Shown piece by piece: positions 8,604 through 17,054 of a stretch of 54,433 nucleotides of DNA. Source of the stretch: Candidatus Cloacimonadota bacterium (GTDB lineage Bacteria; Cloacimonadota; Cloacimonadia; Cloacimonadales; WRIO01); assembly GCA_029553545.1 (NCBI GenBank), contig JAKPKU010000265.1:1-54433 (forward strand), read 5' to 3'. Both the position numbers and the translations under genes were made by a program. Positions within the stretch are counted from its first letter, which is position 1; every line of letters begins with the position of its first letter. Under the pieces are notes generated by a model. The model was not told the DNA's origin and searched no databases. It worked only from the letters and a program-made list of their open reading frames with translations.

Positions 8604-9449
8604 ATGAAAAGATTATTATTAATTAGCTGTTTATCACTCATCTTAAGTGCCTCTTTATTTGCTATTTTTGAAGACTATGAGCCTTCTTCACGTGCTCGTG
8701 CAATGGCAGGCGCTTATACTGCAGTAAGCGATTCTTATGATGGAATCTTCTATAACCCTGCAGGATTATCCTTGGCAGGAAATCAATATGGAGCATCTTA
8801 TACAAAGCTTTATGGTAACGACTTTACAGCGCTGACTGCTATTGGTGCGACTTATAAAGTCAATAAGATCGGCACACTATCTTTTGGCTACCAAGATCTA
8901 TCTGTTGAATACTCTGGTGTTAATTTGATGGGTGAAAAGACATATAGCATCGGGCACTCAGTTTGCTTGAATAAAGATGTTAATTCAGAGGTTTATTTTG
9001 GTTGGTCAGGTAATCTTAATAATCTAAGTTTTGATGAAATGGGTAGTCAAAATTCATTCGGCTTAAATGCTGGTGTGCTTGCCATCCTTCACTCACGTAC
9101 GAGATTAGGATTTAGTGTGACTAATATCAATAAACCCAAAATTGGTGATGAAAACGAACAAAGCCTCCCACAGAGACTTGCAGTAGGTATAGCTTATATA
9201 CCTTATCAAGGTGTCACAACAGCATTTGATATTAAAAAAGATTGGAATGGTGATAGCGAGTATAGAGCAGGCGTGGAAGTAGAAGTTCATCCAATGTTTT
9301 TACTTAGAACAGGAATCAGAAATAACCCAGCAAGCTATTCATTTGGTGCAGGAATAAAGCCATACAAAGGATTTGAGCTGGATTATGCCATCAATACTCA
9401 CTCGGTATTAAACCCCACACATCATCTTGGTATTGGCTTAAAGTTTTAA
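8604..9449 (+). CDS. PorV/PorQ-like outer-membrane beta-barrel protein
   Basis: 281 residues with signal peptide (MKRLLLISCLSLILSASLFA), then the hallmark SSRARAMAGAYTAVSDSYDGIFYNPAGLS (residues ~26-54), shared by PorV/PorQ and related FadL-like proteins, and thereafter alternating beta strands ending in an aromatic C-terminus (LGIGLKF), as expected for an outer-membrane barrel. In type IX secretion PorV shuttles cargo carrying C-terminal sorting domains to the cell surface. Its place right after a FlgD-domain protein fits but does not prove such a job. AAGGAGG (8592-8598) precedes the ATG. A terminator follows. Confidence 0.8.
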   Translation: MKRLLLISCLSLILSASLFAIFEDYEPSSRARAMAGAYTAVSDSYDGIFYNPAGLSLAGNQYGASYTKLYGNDFTALTAIGATYKVNKIGTLSFGYQDLSVEYSGVNLMGEKTYSIGHSVCLNKDVNSEVYFGWSGNLNNLSFDEMGSQNSFGLNAGVLAILHSRTRLGFSVTNINKPKIGDENEQSLPQRLAVGIAYIPYQGVTTAFDIKKDWNGDSEYRAGVEVEVHPMFLLRTGIRNNPASYSFGAGIKPYKGFELDYAINTHSVLNPTHHLGIGLKF

Positions 9450-9466
9450 CATATAGTCTAAATAAA

Positions 9467-9488
9467 GCCCCTTTCTCAGCGAAGGGGC
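9467..9488 (+). terminator. Probable terminator after the PorV-like gene
   Basis: Stem GCCCCTT/AAGGGGC (9467-9473, 9482-9488) with an 8-base loop, 17 bases after the stop at 9449. The downstream tract (ATACTTT) is only weakly T-rich. Confidence 0.65.
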
Positions 9489-9531
9489 ATACTTTAATAT
9501 GCGCAGAATCAATCAGTAGGTAATATTCAAA

Positions 9532-12500
9532 ATGGCTAAATTATTTGGTAGTGATTATCATGAACATTCAAATACTTGGTATTTCAAGGAGAAGGCTGAA
9601 AACTATCGTAAAGATGAAGTTACCTATGAAGTAATCAAAGATGAATCTGAAAACTTTATCTTTACCTTCTCAATCTCGCCATACTATGATGATCAGACTA
9701 CAATCAAACTAAAAATTAAGTACAATGGACGTACTAATAAGGTTGAGCATTATGAGTGCTCTGAATGTTCAAGCCCTCTGTGTAAGCATTATCTGGGCAT
9801 ATTACAGTATGGCTATTATCATTTGCCATCACATATATTAGAGAAAAAATGGGTGGTGACCTATCAGACAAAGCTTACTACCTATAATGAATACTGGCAA
9901 AGAGTTAAACAGAAAAGCAGAATAAACTTGATTGGGTTGGCAGATAAATTCGATGACAAGGTGCGAATACACTTTGAGAATTACGATCAAATAGACATAG
10001 TGCTTATAGGTCAAATGTATAATAAAAAAATAATCTATAAGCTTACAGATAGTGAGACGGCATTCTTAGAGCAAGTTTATCCAATATTCTCGATCGAAGA
10101 GCTCGTTTTCATAGATAAACTAATCAAACTGAAGTCCTCTGTTTCAAGAAAAAAGAATATCTTTACCATATCCAAAGCAAACTTCTGCCACTGCATAATG
10201 AATCTCAAGGCAATAATTAATAAAGTGTATTTGGGTAATACAGAGGAAAGTTTGAAAATATCAGACTCACCCATTCCTTTAAACTTATTTTTAGAAGAAA
10301 TAGATGCTTATAATTTCAGCTTGCAAGTCTATGAAAATGACGAAATTGACGGATACTTTCCAGGAAATAGCTCTTATATATTAAAAGAAAACACCTTGTA
10401 CCCCATTAATTTACCTCTTGAAACAAATGTCATTAAGAATATTTTTGAGAAATCATTCTTTGTTAAAAGGCATGAATTGGTCTATCTTGCAACCGTATTA
10501 AAGAGGCAGCTTGAATTAGCCTCCTGCACAATTGAGATACCAGACTCAATTGCATTACCAGATCATTATGGAAACCCACCCAAGGTGCTCCTGAACTTGT
10601 TTAAAGACAAAAAGAATATTATGATGAAGGCATGGCTTAAATACGCTGATGACGTAAAGCTCCCCTTAAATGTGCTGCTACACATGGCTGAATTAATTGA
10701 GTACAAGGTAGATCACCTGAAAACGTGGTTCTATATTTCTCCAAATATTGACTTTGAAATTAGAGAGTTTTGTCACGATACCCTAAAGATACCTTATCTA
10801 AAGCTCGTTACAGACTCAGAGTATTTGTTTTATGGCAAGCAGGAGACAGATAATTTAAAGAAGAGTTTATTTGAATTTAATAGAGATAATTGGGAAATTG
10901 AAATAGAGGAAGAATTAAAGAACGAGTTTATTTATCGTATAACGCTCAACCCTATTTTGAAGCTTAGTTCAAATGAGTCTATTGACTGGTTCTCTTACGA
11001 GCTTAGCTATCAGATTAATGATATTACCATTACGCAAGAAGAATTGAGAAAATTCTTTAGAAGTGGTGATAAATTTTTAAAGACAGACGATGGGAAGCTC
11101 GTCTATATCAATAACAGAGAAGTATTTGACGAGATAGAAGGCTTAATAAAAAAGAGCCAAAAGGATCCTGATAAAAAATACCGTTCAGCACTATACAAGC
11201 TACCTTGGATTTATCAATTAAGCTCGATTAATCCTGCTATTAAGATTTATGGTGATGAATACCTTGATAATATGTACGACAATCTGCTGACGAGAAAGCT
11301 TGACAAAACTCCTGAATTACCTATTTATCTGCGTGCAGTGATGCGTAGCTATCAAAAGTCAGGTTTCGCCTGGATTAAGATGCTTGAAAAGTACAGGCTC
11401 AATGGCATTTTAGCCGATGATATGGGGTTGGGAAAGACTGTGCAAGCAATCTCAGTCATTGCAAGTTGTAGCCATTCATTAAAGCACCTCATTATTTGTC
11501 CTAAAACATTGCTGTTTAACTGGGCAAATGAGTTTGATAAGTTTGCCCCACATATATCATATCTTATTTATGAAGGCACAAAAGATGAACGCACAGAACT
11601 GATACAAACCCTTAATGTTCAGGTAGTATTATGCTCCTATGCCATAGTGCAGCACGATTTAGAAGCACTACAAAAGCATAAGTTTCACTATACTATTATC
11701 GACGAAGCACAACATATAAAAAACCCTAATACACATAGAGCAAAAGCTATTAAGAGCCTCAAATCAACGCATAAATTGGCATTGACAGGCACGCCTCTTG
11801 AAAACAATATCACAGAGCTTTGGTCAATTTTTGACTTCTTAATGCCTGGATATCTGCCATCTTTGCCAAAGTTTAAACAGCTTAGCAGCAATATTGAAGC
11901 AAACACAGAAAACAATCCTATTCAACGCTATATCAGCCCCTTTATTCTAAGAAGAAAAAAGAATGATGTTTTGATTGAGCTGCCAGATAAACAAGAACAA
12001 ACTATCTTTTGCAAGATGACAGAGATTCAAGAAAAATATTATGTACAGATTATTGACTCAGTAAAAAAGAGCCTTGAAGATGAAAAAACTCAAGTAAATT
12101 ATATTCACTTATTAGCAGCTTTAACACGATTAAGGCAGATTTGCGATCACCCGTATCTTGTTGATAGAGAGATACAATCAGACCCCTTGCTTTCAGGTAA
12201 AACTGAATTATTTGAAGAGCTAATTGTAGATGCCTTTCATAGTGGTAAAAAGTTCCTTATCTTTAGTCAATATATCTCTATGTTAGAGATACTTAAAAAC
12301 ATTCTTAATCGAAATGAAATACCATATGAATACCTTGATGGATCAACTCAAGATAGACACAAGATTATTGATAAATTCAATAATGATAACAAAATTAGAG
12401 CATTCCTAATTAGCTTGAAAACAGGAGGCTATGGCATTAATCTTACCGCTGCAGACACTGTATTTATAATCGATCCGTGGTGGAACCCAATGGTTGAAAA

Positions 12501-12708
12501 CCAAGCTGTGGATAGAGCCTATCGCATAGGGCAAACAAAAAAAGTAAATGTCTATAAGCTAATCACCAAAGGTACTGTGGAAGAAAAGATTATGACTCTC
12601 CAACAGACTAAAAAGGACTTGTTTGATGTGTTAATTGAAGGTGGAGATAAGCTGCTTAGCCACCTTAGCATCAATGAATTAAAGAATCTGTTTGATATAA
12701 AAAACTAA
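9532..12708 (+). CDS. SNF2-family DEAD/DEAH helicase with SWIM-like N-terminal finger
   Basis: 1058 residues. A Cys/His cluster, C76-x2-C79-x4-C84-x-H86, resembles the SWIM zinc finger usual at this place in bacterial SNF2 proteins. Residues ~100-590 are a long family-specific region. The SNF2 motor starts near 600: LADDMGLGKT (motif I, lysine ~635), IIDEAQH (motif II, ~723), LTGTPLENN (III), then the second RecA domain with FSQY (~905), LDGSTQDRH, SLKTGGYGINLTAAD (V) and DRAYRIGQ (VI). Family members translocate on double-stranded DNA, often recycling RNA polymerase or moving bound proteins. It appears as a single-gene unit, with no methylase, nuclease or PLD neighbour, which argues against a defence island. 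Start ATG at 9532 has only a weak, distant AGG. Confidence 0.9.
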   Translation: MAKLFGSDYHEHSNTWYFKEKAENYRKDEVTYEVIKDESENFIFTFSISPYYDDQTTIKLKIKYNGRTNKVEHYECSECSSPLCKHYLGILQYGYYHLPSHILEKKWVVTYQTKLTTYNEYWQRVKQKSRINLIGLADKFDDKVRIHFENYDQIDIVLIGQMYNKKIIYKLTDSETAFLEQVYPIFSIEELVFIDKLIKLKSSVSRKKNIFTISKANFCHCIMNLKAIINKVYLGNTEESLKISDSPIPLNLFLEEIDAYNFSLQVYENDEIDGYFPGNSSYILKENTLYPINLPLETNVIKNIFEKSFFVKRHELVYLATVLKRQLELASCTIEIPDSIALPDHYGNPPKVLLNLFKDKKNIMMKAWLKYADDVKLPLNVLLHMAELIEYKVDHLKTWFYISPNIDFEIREFCHDTLKIPYLKLVTDSEYLFYGKQETDNLKKSLFEFNRDNWEIEIEEELKNEFIYRITLNPILKLSSNESIDWFSYELSYQINDITITQEELRKFFRSGDKFLKTDDGKLVYINNREVFDEIEGLIKKSQKDPDKKYRSALYKLPWIYQLSSINPAIKIYGDEYLDNMYDNLLTRKLDKTPELPIYLRAVMRSYQKSGFAWIKMLEKYRLNGILADDMGLGKTVQAISVIASCSHSLKHLIICPKTLLFNWANEFDKFAPHISYLIYEGTKDERTELIQTLNVQVVLCSYAIVQHDLEALQKHKFHYTIIDEAQHIKNPNTHRAKAIKSLKSTHKLALTGTPLENNITELWSIFDFLMPGYLPSLPKFKQLSSNIEANTENNPIQRYISPFILRRKKNDVLIELPDKQEQTIFCKMTEIQEKYYVQIIDSVKKSLEDEKTQVNYIHLLAALTRLRQICDHPYLVDREIQSDPLLSGKTELFEELIVDAFHSGKKFLIFSQYISMLEILKNILNRNEIPYEYLDGSTQDRHKIIDKFNNDNKIRAFLISLKTGGYGINLTAADTVFIIDPWWNPMVENQAVDRAYRIGQTKKVNVYKLITKGTVEEKIMTLQQTKKDLFDVLIEGGDKLLSHLSINELKNLFDIKN

Positions 12709-12844
12709 TCCTTTCTTATACTATTTTGGTTAGTGAACCTTAGTATTATAAAATCTAAGGTGAATGAAACGAGTATCTATTATGAGATTTTCTGAGATTG
12801 AAAAAGATGCTTTGTAAACATTTTCTATATTTTAAAAATTCACA

Positions 12845-12987
12845 ATAAATCTCTGTTACATTCCCTTTAGATTCCTATTAGATTCCCTTTCATTCTCCAA
12901 GATAGCAAGGGGAATGTAAGGGGAGTCACATAGACATCTATATGTTAAATAGTGAGATATAAAACTGAGCAGGTAATTAGTGAAAAG
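12845..12987 (+). repeat. Dispersed structured repeat R2, copy 1
   Basis: About 143 bases that recur at 42732-42874 in the same orientation. The most conserved block is a hairpin CATTCTCC / GGGGAATG (12891-12898, 12909-12916), whose 10-base loop AAGATAGCAA is identical in both copies. An outer pairing TTACATTCCC/GGGAATGTAA (12857-12866, 12910-12919) competes with it. Downstream boxes AATAGTGAGATA and ATTAGTGAAAAG are also shared. No coding frame. It could be a small RNA, a leader element or a miniature mobile element. Confidence 0.75.
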
Positions 12988-13070
12988 ATGGGAAAACAGA
13001 TCTGGTAACATACTTTTTTATGTTTTTTTGCACCATCTTTTATTGTAGAATAAGACGAATTTTATTTCTC

Positions 13071-13108
13071 GCAGGATGTAACAGGAATAAGTATTCCTTG
13101 CATCATGC
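13071..13108. repeat. 38-bp imperfect palindrome upstream of mutL
   Basis: Left arm 13071-13089 and right arm 13092-13108 pair across a 2-base centre as GCAkGATGyAA(CA)GGAATA, with two mismatches and one 2-base bulge. T-rich sequence (TTTGTTTTGTTTT) follows after 9 bases on the plus strand. It may be a late terminator for the SNF2 gene, an operator for mutL or an RNA hairpin. Confidence 0.55.
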
Positions 13109-13171
13109 TATCATAGTTTGTTTTGTTTTAAATCAAAAAAAGTTTGCAAAACATGTAGTTTTAGAATAAAT

Positions 13172-13177
13172 TATAAT
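13172..13177 (+). promoter_or_regulatory. Candidate -10 box of mutL (TATAAT)
   Basis: A consensus TATAAT ends 15 bases before the GTG at 13193, so a transcript from it would have almost no leader. No -35 consensus lies at 17 bases (AAACAT there; TTGCAA is 22 away). No Shine-Dalgarno box precedes mutL, which fits a leaderless or near-leaderless message. Confidence 0.4.
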
Positions 13178-13192
13178 AAAAGATTGAATTGA

Positions 13193-15121
13193 GTGAGTAT
13201 GGGAAAAATAAAGATATTATCAGAAAATGTAAGCAATAGAATTGCAGCTGGAGAAGTTATTGAGAGGCCCTTTTCGGTAGTAAAAGAGCTTGTTGAAAAT
13301 AGTATTGATGCAAAAGCCACACAGATTAACGTGAATGTAGTTAATGGTGGGCGCGATTTAATTCAGGTAATTGACAATGGCAAAGGGATGAGCGAAGATG
13401 ATGCTCAGCTGGCATTTGAGCGCCATGCTACAAGTAAGATTAGAAATGAAGATGATATTATTCATGTGAACACCCTTGGCTTTCGTGGTGAGGCTATTCC
13501 AAGCATTGCCTCGGTTAGTTATTTTTCCCTTATTACAAAGACAGAAGCAGAAGCTACCGCAACTGAAATTATTTACGATTCTGGTAAATTGATCACTGTA
13601 CGTCAGACATCAGCAACAACAGGCACACAGATCACAGTTAAAAAGCTCTTTGTAAATGTTCCAGCAAGGAGAAAGTTTTTAAAAACGGAGCCTGTTGAAT
13701 TTAAGCATATTTTAAATTATATGCATTATCAGTCAGTGTTGTTCCCCAAAATTAGCTTTATACTTACTCATAATGGACGTGAGCGCTTTAATTACCCTGC
13801 AGTTGAGACTATAGACCAACGTTTACTTGATATATTTGGGTCAAGTTTTAGCAATATTAATTTTCTAAGAATTGAAAAAGCATGGAACTCAATTAAAATG
13901 AATGCCTATATTGAGCTAATCGAAAACACAGAAAAGAGAGTTGAGAATATCAAATATCTCTTTGTCAATGGACGTTTTATTAATGACAAAACTGTCTTTG
14001 CTGCAATGCGTAGTGCATTAGAGCCTTTCTTAAAAAAATATAATCACTTTCAATCTGGTAATTTGCCCATGTATATTATTTTTTTAGAGATAGACCCAGA
14101 AATGATCGATGTGAATGTACACCCTGCAAAGTTGGAGATAAGATTTAGAGAGAATCAACTTGTGTATCAGTTTGTCAGGCAGACAATTATAGACGCAATT
14201 AACCAATATGAAAAAGATAAATACGAAGTAGTCAAGCAAAAAGTTGCTACAACAAACCCTGAAAGCCCGATTACATCATTTGAAAAACAGATCATCAATA
14301 AGACAATCAATAGAGACTATATGGATAGAAAAGAAGAGCTAATCAAGAAGCCATTAATTGATGCTGAAAACCGCATTAAACGAGGTGAAGAACACATTAT
14401 CTATCAATCTCCTGCTTACTTTGAATCACCTAAACAAGATCAACAGCTGAATAATGACCAAACTGTTCCCAATAGCAATTTGACAATAGTGAAAAAGCCC
14501 TTACCATTAGGTATTTATGGGACTATCTTTGATAATATTGACGAGTATAGCAATCTCTGGCAGGTCAATTTTCTATATATATTTATGCAAGATGAAACAG
14601 GGATCTATGTAATAGATCAGCATGCTGCTCACGAGCGAATAATATACGAGAAGATGATCAGACGTATGCAAGGCGAAACAGCAATAAGACAAAGGCTATT
14701 ATTTCCAATTGTGATTGATTTACCTCACTATTTAGCAGAGTCTATTTTCTCTTTGATTGAGGAGAATATACATGTATTTGAGCAAATTGGTTTTAATATC
14801 AAAACTTTTAGTCAAAACTCTATTGTCATAGATGAAATACCAAGCGAGCTTGAGGGTTGGGATGGGGGAGATATCTTTATTGATCTAATCAAGCAACTAC
14901 AAGAAGAGTTTTCTGAGCTTGAAGATTTTCGAGACTCTCTTGCAAAGTCTATGGCATGTAAAGCAGCTGTAAAAGCTGGAAAACGGCTACAAAAACGAGA
15001 GATGGTTATATTGATTAAAGAACTCTATACATGCAAAGAACCTTTTTATTGTCCACATGGACGTCCTTTGATAATAAAAATTGAATATACAGAATTGGAA
15101 AAACGATTTAAACGAATATGA
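13193..15121 (+). CDS. mutL: DNA mismatch repair protein MutL with latent endonuclease motif
   Basis: 642 residues. N-terminal GHKL ATPase: ISNRIAAGEVIERP-like box at residues 12-24, ELVENSIDA (motif I), DNGKGM (II), ATSKI, TLGFRGEA (III). C-terminal dimerisation/endonuclease domain: DQHAAHERIIYE at ~475 fits DQHA(x)2E(x)4E, ACKAAVK at ~590 and CPHGRP near the end. This means a nicking MutL of the MutH-independent kind. Start is GTG at 13193 or ATG at 13199; neither has a ribosome site, and the TATAAT at 13172 suggests an almost leaderless message. Overlaps miaA by 4 bases. Confidence 0.95.
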   Translation: MSMGKIKILSENVSNRIAAGEVIERPFSVVKELVENSIDAKATQINVNVVNGGRDLIQVIDNGKGMSEDDAQLAFERHATSKIRNEDDIIHVNTLGFRGEAIPSIASVSYFSLITKTEAEATATEIIYDSGKLITVRQTSATTGTQITVKKLFVNVPARRKFLKTEPVEFKHILNYMHYQSVLFPKISFILTHNGRERFNYPAVETIDQRLLDIFGSSFSNINFLRIEKAWNSIKMNAYIELIENTEKRVENIKYLFVNGRFINDKTVFAAMRSALEPFLKKYNHFQSGNLPMYIIFLEIDPEMIDVNVHPAKLEIRFRENQLVYQFVRQTIIDAINQYEKDKYEVVKQKVATTNPESPITSFEKQIINKTINRDYMDRKEELIKKPLIDAENRIKRGEEHIIYQSPAYFESPKQDQQLNNDQTVPNSNLTIVKKPLPLGIYGTIFDNIDEYSNLWQVNFLYIFMQDETGIYVIDQHAAHERIIYEKMIRRMQGETAIRQRLLFPIVIDLPHYLAESIFSLIEENIHVFEQIGFNIKTFSQNSIVIDEIPSELEGWDGGDIFIDLIKQLQEEFSELEDFRDSLAKSMACKAAVKAGKRLQKREMVILIKELYTCKEPFYCPHGRPLIIKIEYTELEKRFKRI

Positions 15122-16047
15122 TACCTTTAATAATAATTCAAGGGGCAACAGGCTCTGGTAAAAGCCAAATATCTTTAGAATTGTCTAATTATTTTGACAC
15201 AGAAATAGTTTCAGCAGATTCACGGCAGGTATATCGTTATATGGACATTGGCACAGCAAAAGTGAGTAAAGAAGAGCAAAAAGTAATTAAACATCATCTT
15301 ATTGATATCATTGACCCAAGTGAGAGATATAGTGCTGGAACCTTTGTCAAAGATGTTGAGCGTGCTATTGAAAGTATTATCCAGAGAGGTAAAGTGCCTA
15401 TTATTTGCGGCGGCACAGGTATGTATATAAAAGCATTAACAGAGGGTATTTTTGAGCATGAACCAATACCAAATGAAATCAAAGCAGAGCTGCAAGAATT
15501 GCTTAATGAAAAAGGTTTAGAATACTTATATAATCTTTTATACCAGGTAGATGAAGAATCTGCCGCAAATATTTATCCACAAGATAAACAGAGAATACTT
15601 CGTGCTTTAGAAGTGTATAAAGCGACTGGGCGGTCAATCAGAGAATTATGGTCAGAACAAGGTGCTAAAGAGAAATATCAGGTTTTTAATATATGGATCA
15701 ATCCAAGTAGAGAAGAGCTTTATCGGAGAATTAATAAACGGATGGACAGAATGGTTGAAATGGGGCTGATAGATGAGATAAATGGGCTACTTGAGATGGG
15801 ATATAATTTTAGAGATTATGGTCTAAATAGTGTGGGTTATAAGGAATATGCGCCGTATTTTGCAGGAATTAGCCCTTTATATGATTGTATAGAGTTGGCA
15901 AAACAACATTCACGTAATTATGCAAAGCGACAAGTAACATGGTATAAAAAAGTAAATTTTAATTTTGCTTTTTTTGAAAATAGTATTAACTTATCAATAG
16001 CGAAAGAAAATATAGAGTGTTTTCTACAACAAAATTTTAATAAATAG
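15118..16047 (+). CDS. miaA: tRNA dimethylallyltransferase
   Basis: Adds a dimethylallyl group to A37 of tRNAs that read UNN codons. 309 residues, normal length. P-loop GATGSGKS at 9-16, then SADSRQVYRYMDIGTAKVS (34-52, substrate and catalytic Asp), HHLIDIIDP (61-69), GGTGMYIKAL (99-108) and the C-terminal YAKRQVTWYKK motif. Start codon ATG lies in the ATGA overlap with mutL, the usual mutL-miaA order. Confidence 0.97.
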   Translation: MIPLIIIQGATGSGKSQISLELSNYFDTEIVSADSRQVYRYMDIGTAKVSKEEQKVIKHHLIDIIDPSERYSAGTFVKDVERAIESIIQRGKVPIICGGTGMYIKALTEGIFEHEPIPNEIKAELQELLNEKGLEYLYNLLYQVDEESAANIYPQDKQRILRALEVYKATGRSIRELWSEQGAKEKYQVFNIWINPSREELYRRINKRMDRMVEMGLIDEINGLLEMGYNFRDYGLNSVGYKEYAPYFAGISPLYDCIELAKQHSRNYAKRQVTWYKKVNFNFAFFENSINLSIAKENIECFLQQNFNK

Positions 16048-16068
16048 ATAGGTATTAATGGGGCTGTT

Positions 16069-16911
16069 ATGAGTTTAGCGTCTGTAAATGGATTTTTAAT
16101 TTCAAAGTTGGACTACTTGCTGGAGCTTGCAGTAGTGACTTATGATAATAGTATTATTTGTGCTGATGAGTCTATCAAAATCGATGTATTAGATCAAATA
16201 ATTGACGATACATTGCTGTTGCAACATGCAAGCAAGCATAAGATTAATGTAAACAACGATGAGGTTGAAGAGAGTTTTTTTGAAACTCTTTTAGACTTAA
16301 ACTCCCGCTATGACTTTGCAGAGTTTATGATCGAAAATAACTTAACTGAAGACATTTTAAGAAATCATGTAAAAAACAGATTGATAATAAAAAAGTATTT
16401 AGATGAATATGTCAGAAAAGATATCCAAATTAGCAATGAGGATTTGATTGAATTTTATAAAGAGAATATAGAATCTTTTGAAGGCGAAGATACTGTACGG
16501 ATTTCACATATTTTGATCGAAAGGTTTAATGAAGAGTCTTTAAAAAAAGCTTGGGAAATCAAAAAAAGCATCAATAGCCCACAAGCATTTTTTGACAAGG
16601 TTAAAGAATGCTCGGAATGCCCGACTTGTTGCCAATCTGGCGACCTCGGTTATTTTATAAGAGGCGAATTGATAGAAGAGCTTGATAACATTGTATTTAA
16701 TATGCAGATTAATGAAATTAGCGACCCTATACTATCAAAATATGGTTATCATATAATTATCATTACTGATAAAAAATATCACACTGTAACTGCTTTTGAA
16801 GACATTAAAAATGCTTTAAAAGAGCAACTGGTAGAAACTGAAGCCGAAATAAAGATTTATAGGTTGCTTTGTAATCTCAAAGACATAGCGAGTATTGAAG
16901 TATATGTGTAA
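16069..16911 (+). CDS. Parvulin-type peptidyl-prolyl isomerase (PpiC/SurA-like)
   Basis: 280 residues. N-terminal ~130 residues are helical and SurA_N-like. Residues ~140-235 are a parvulin domain: VRISHILIERF at the start, GDLGYFIRGELIEELD in the middle, EISDPILSKYGYHIIIITDK at the end. The usual small-residue segment before GDLGYF is replaced by a cysteine cluster, CSECPTCCQ (~180-188). No signal peptide or lipobox is visible, although relatives are normally periplasmic. It may be cytoplasmic, or its start may be mis-set; no better upstream start was found. It follows miaA by 21 bases, so it is likely in the mutL operon. Role: prolyl isomerase or chaperone, client unknown. Confidence 0.85.
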   Translation: MSLASVNGFLISKLDYLLELAVVTYDNSIICADESIKIDVLDQIIDDTLLLQHASKHKINVNNDEVEESFFETLLDLNSRYDFAEFMIENNLTEDILRNHVKNRLIIKKYLDEYVRKDIQISNEDLIEFYKENIESFEGEDTVRISHILIERFNEESLKKAWEIKKSINSPQAFFDKVKECSECPTCCQSGDLGYFIRGELIEELDNIVFNMQINEISDPILSKYGYHIIIITDKKYHTVTAFEDIKNALKEQLVETEAEIKIYRLLCNLKDIASIEVYV

Positions 16912-16996
16912 GCTTATATCTGTATAGGATTGCGACATATAAGCCCTATCAAGATGTTGGATCATGTCTCAGCAACAATAAAAAAGAAAATACTCC

Positions 16997-17025
16997 TTGA
17001 CAAATAGTAGTAAAATATATATTTA
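16997..17025 (+). promoter_or_regulatory. Candidate sigma-70 promoter of the binding-protein gene
   Basis: TTGACA (16997-17002), 17-base spacer, TATTTA (17020-17025), about 30 bases before the ATG at 17055. A hairpin GCTTATAT/ATATAAGC (16912-16944) just upstream, with no T-run, may mark the end of the mutL operon. Confidence 0.6.
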
Positions 17026-17054
17026 TATTAATAACAAATATATTGGAGGTAGTA

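Larger units (their letters stand above)
12709..13192. other. Intergenic region between SNF2 gene and mutL, 484 bp
   Basis: Holds one copy of structured repeat R2 (12845-12987), a long imperfect palindrome (13071-13108) and a TATAAT just before mutL (13172-13177). No coding frame was recognised. Confidence 0.7.

Noticed and set aside
9532-12708. SNF2 gene as part of a phage-defence island
   Set aside because: Neighbours are a beta-barrel gene and mutL; no nuclease, methylase, PglZ, PLD or toxin gene lies near.
13193-16911. Start of mutL shifted for a better ribosome site
   Set aside because: No in-frame start with a Shine-Dalgarno box exists nearby, and the family N-terminus begins right here.
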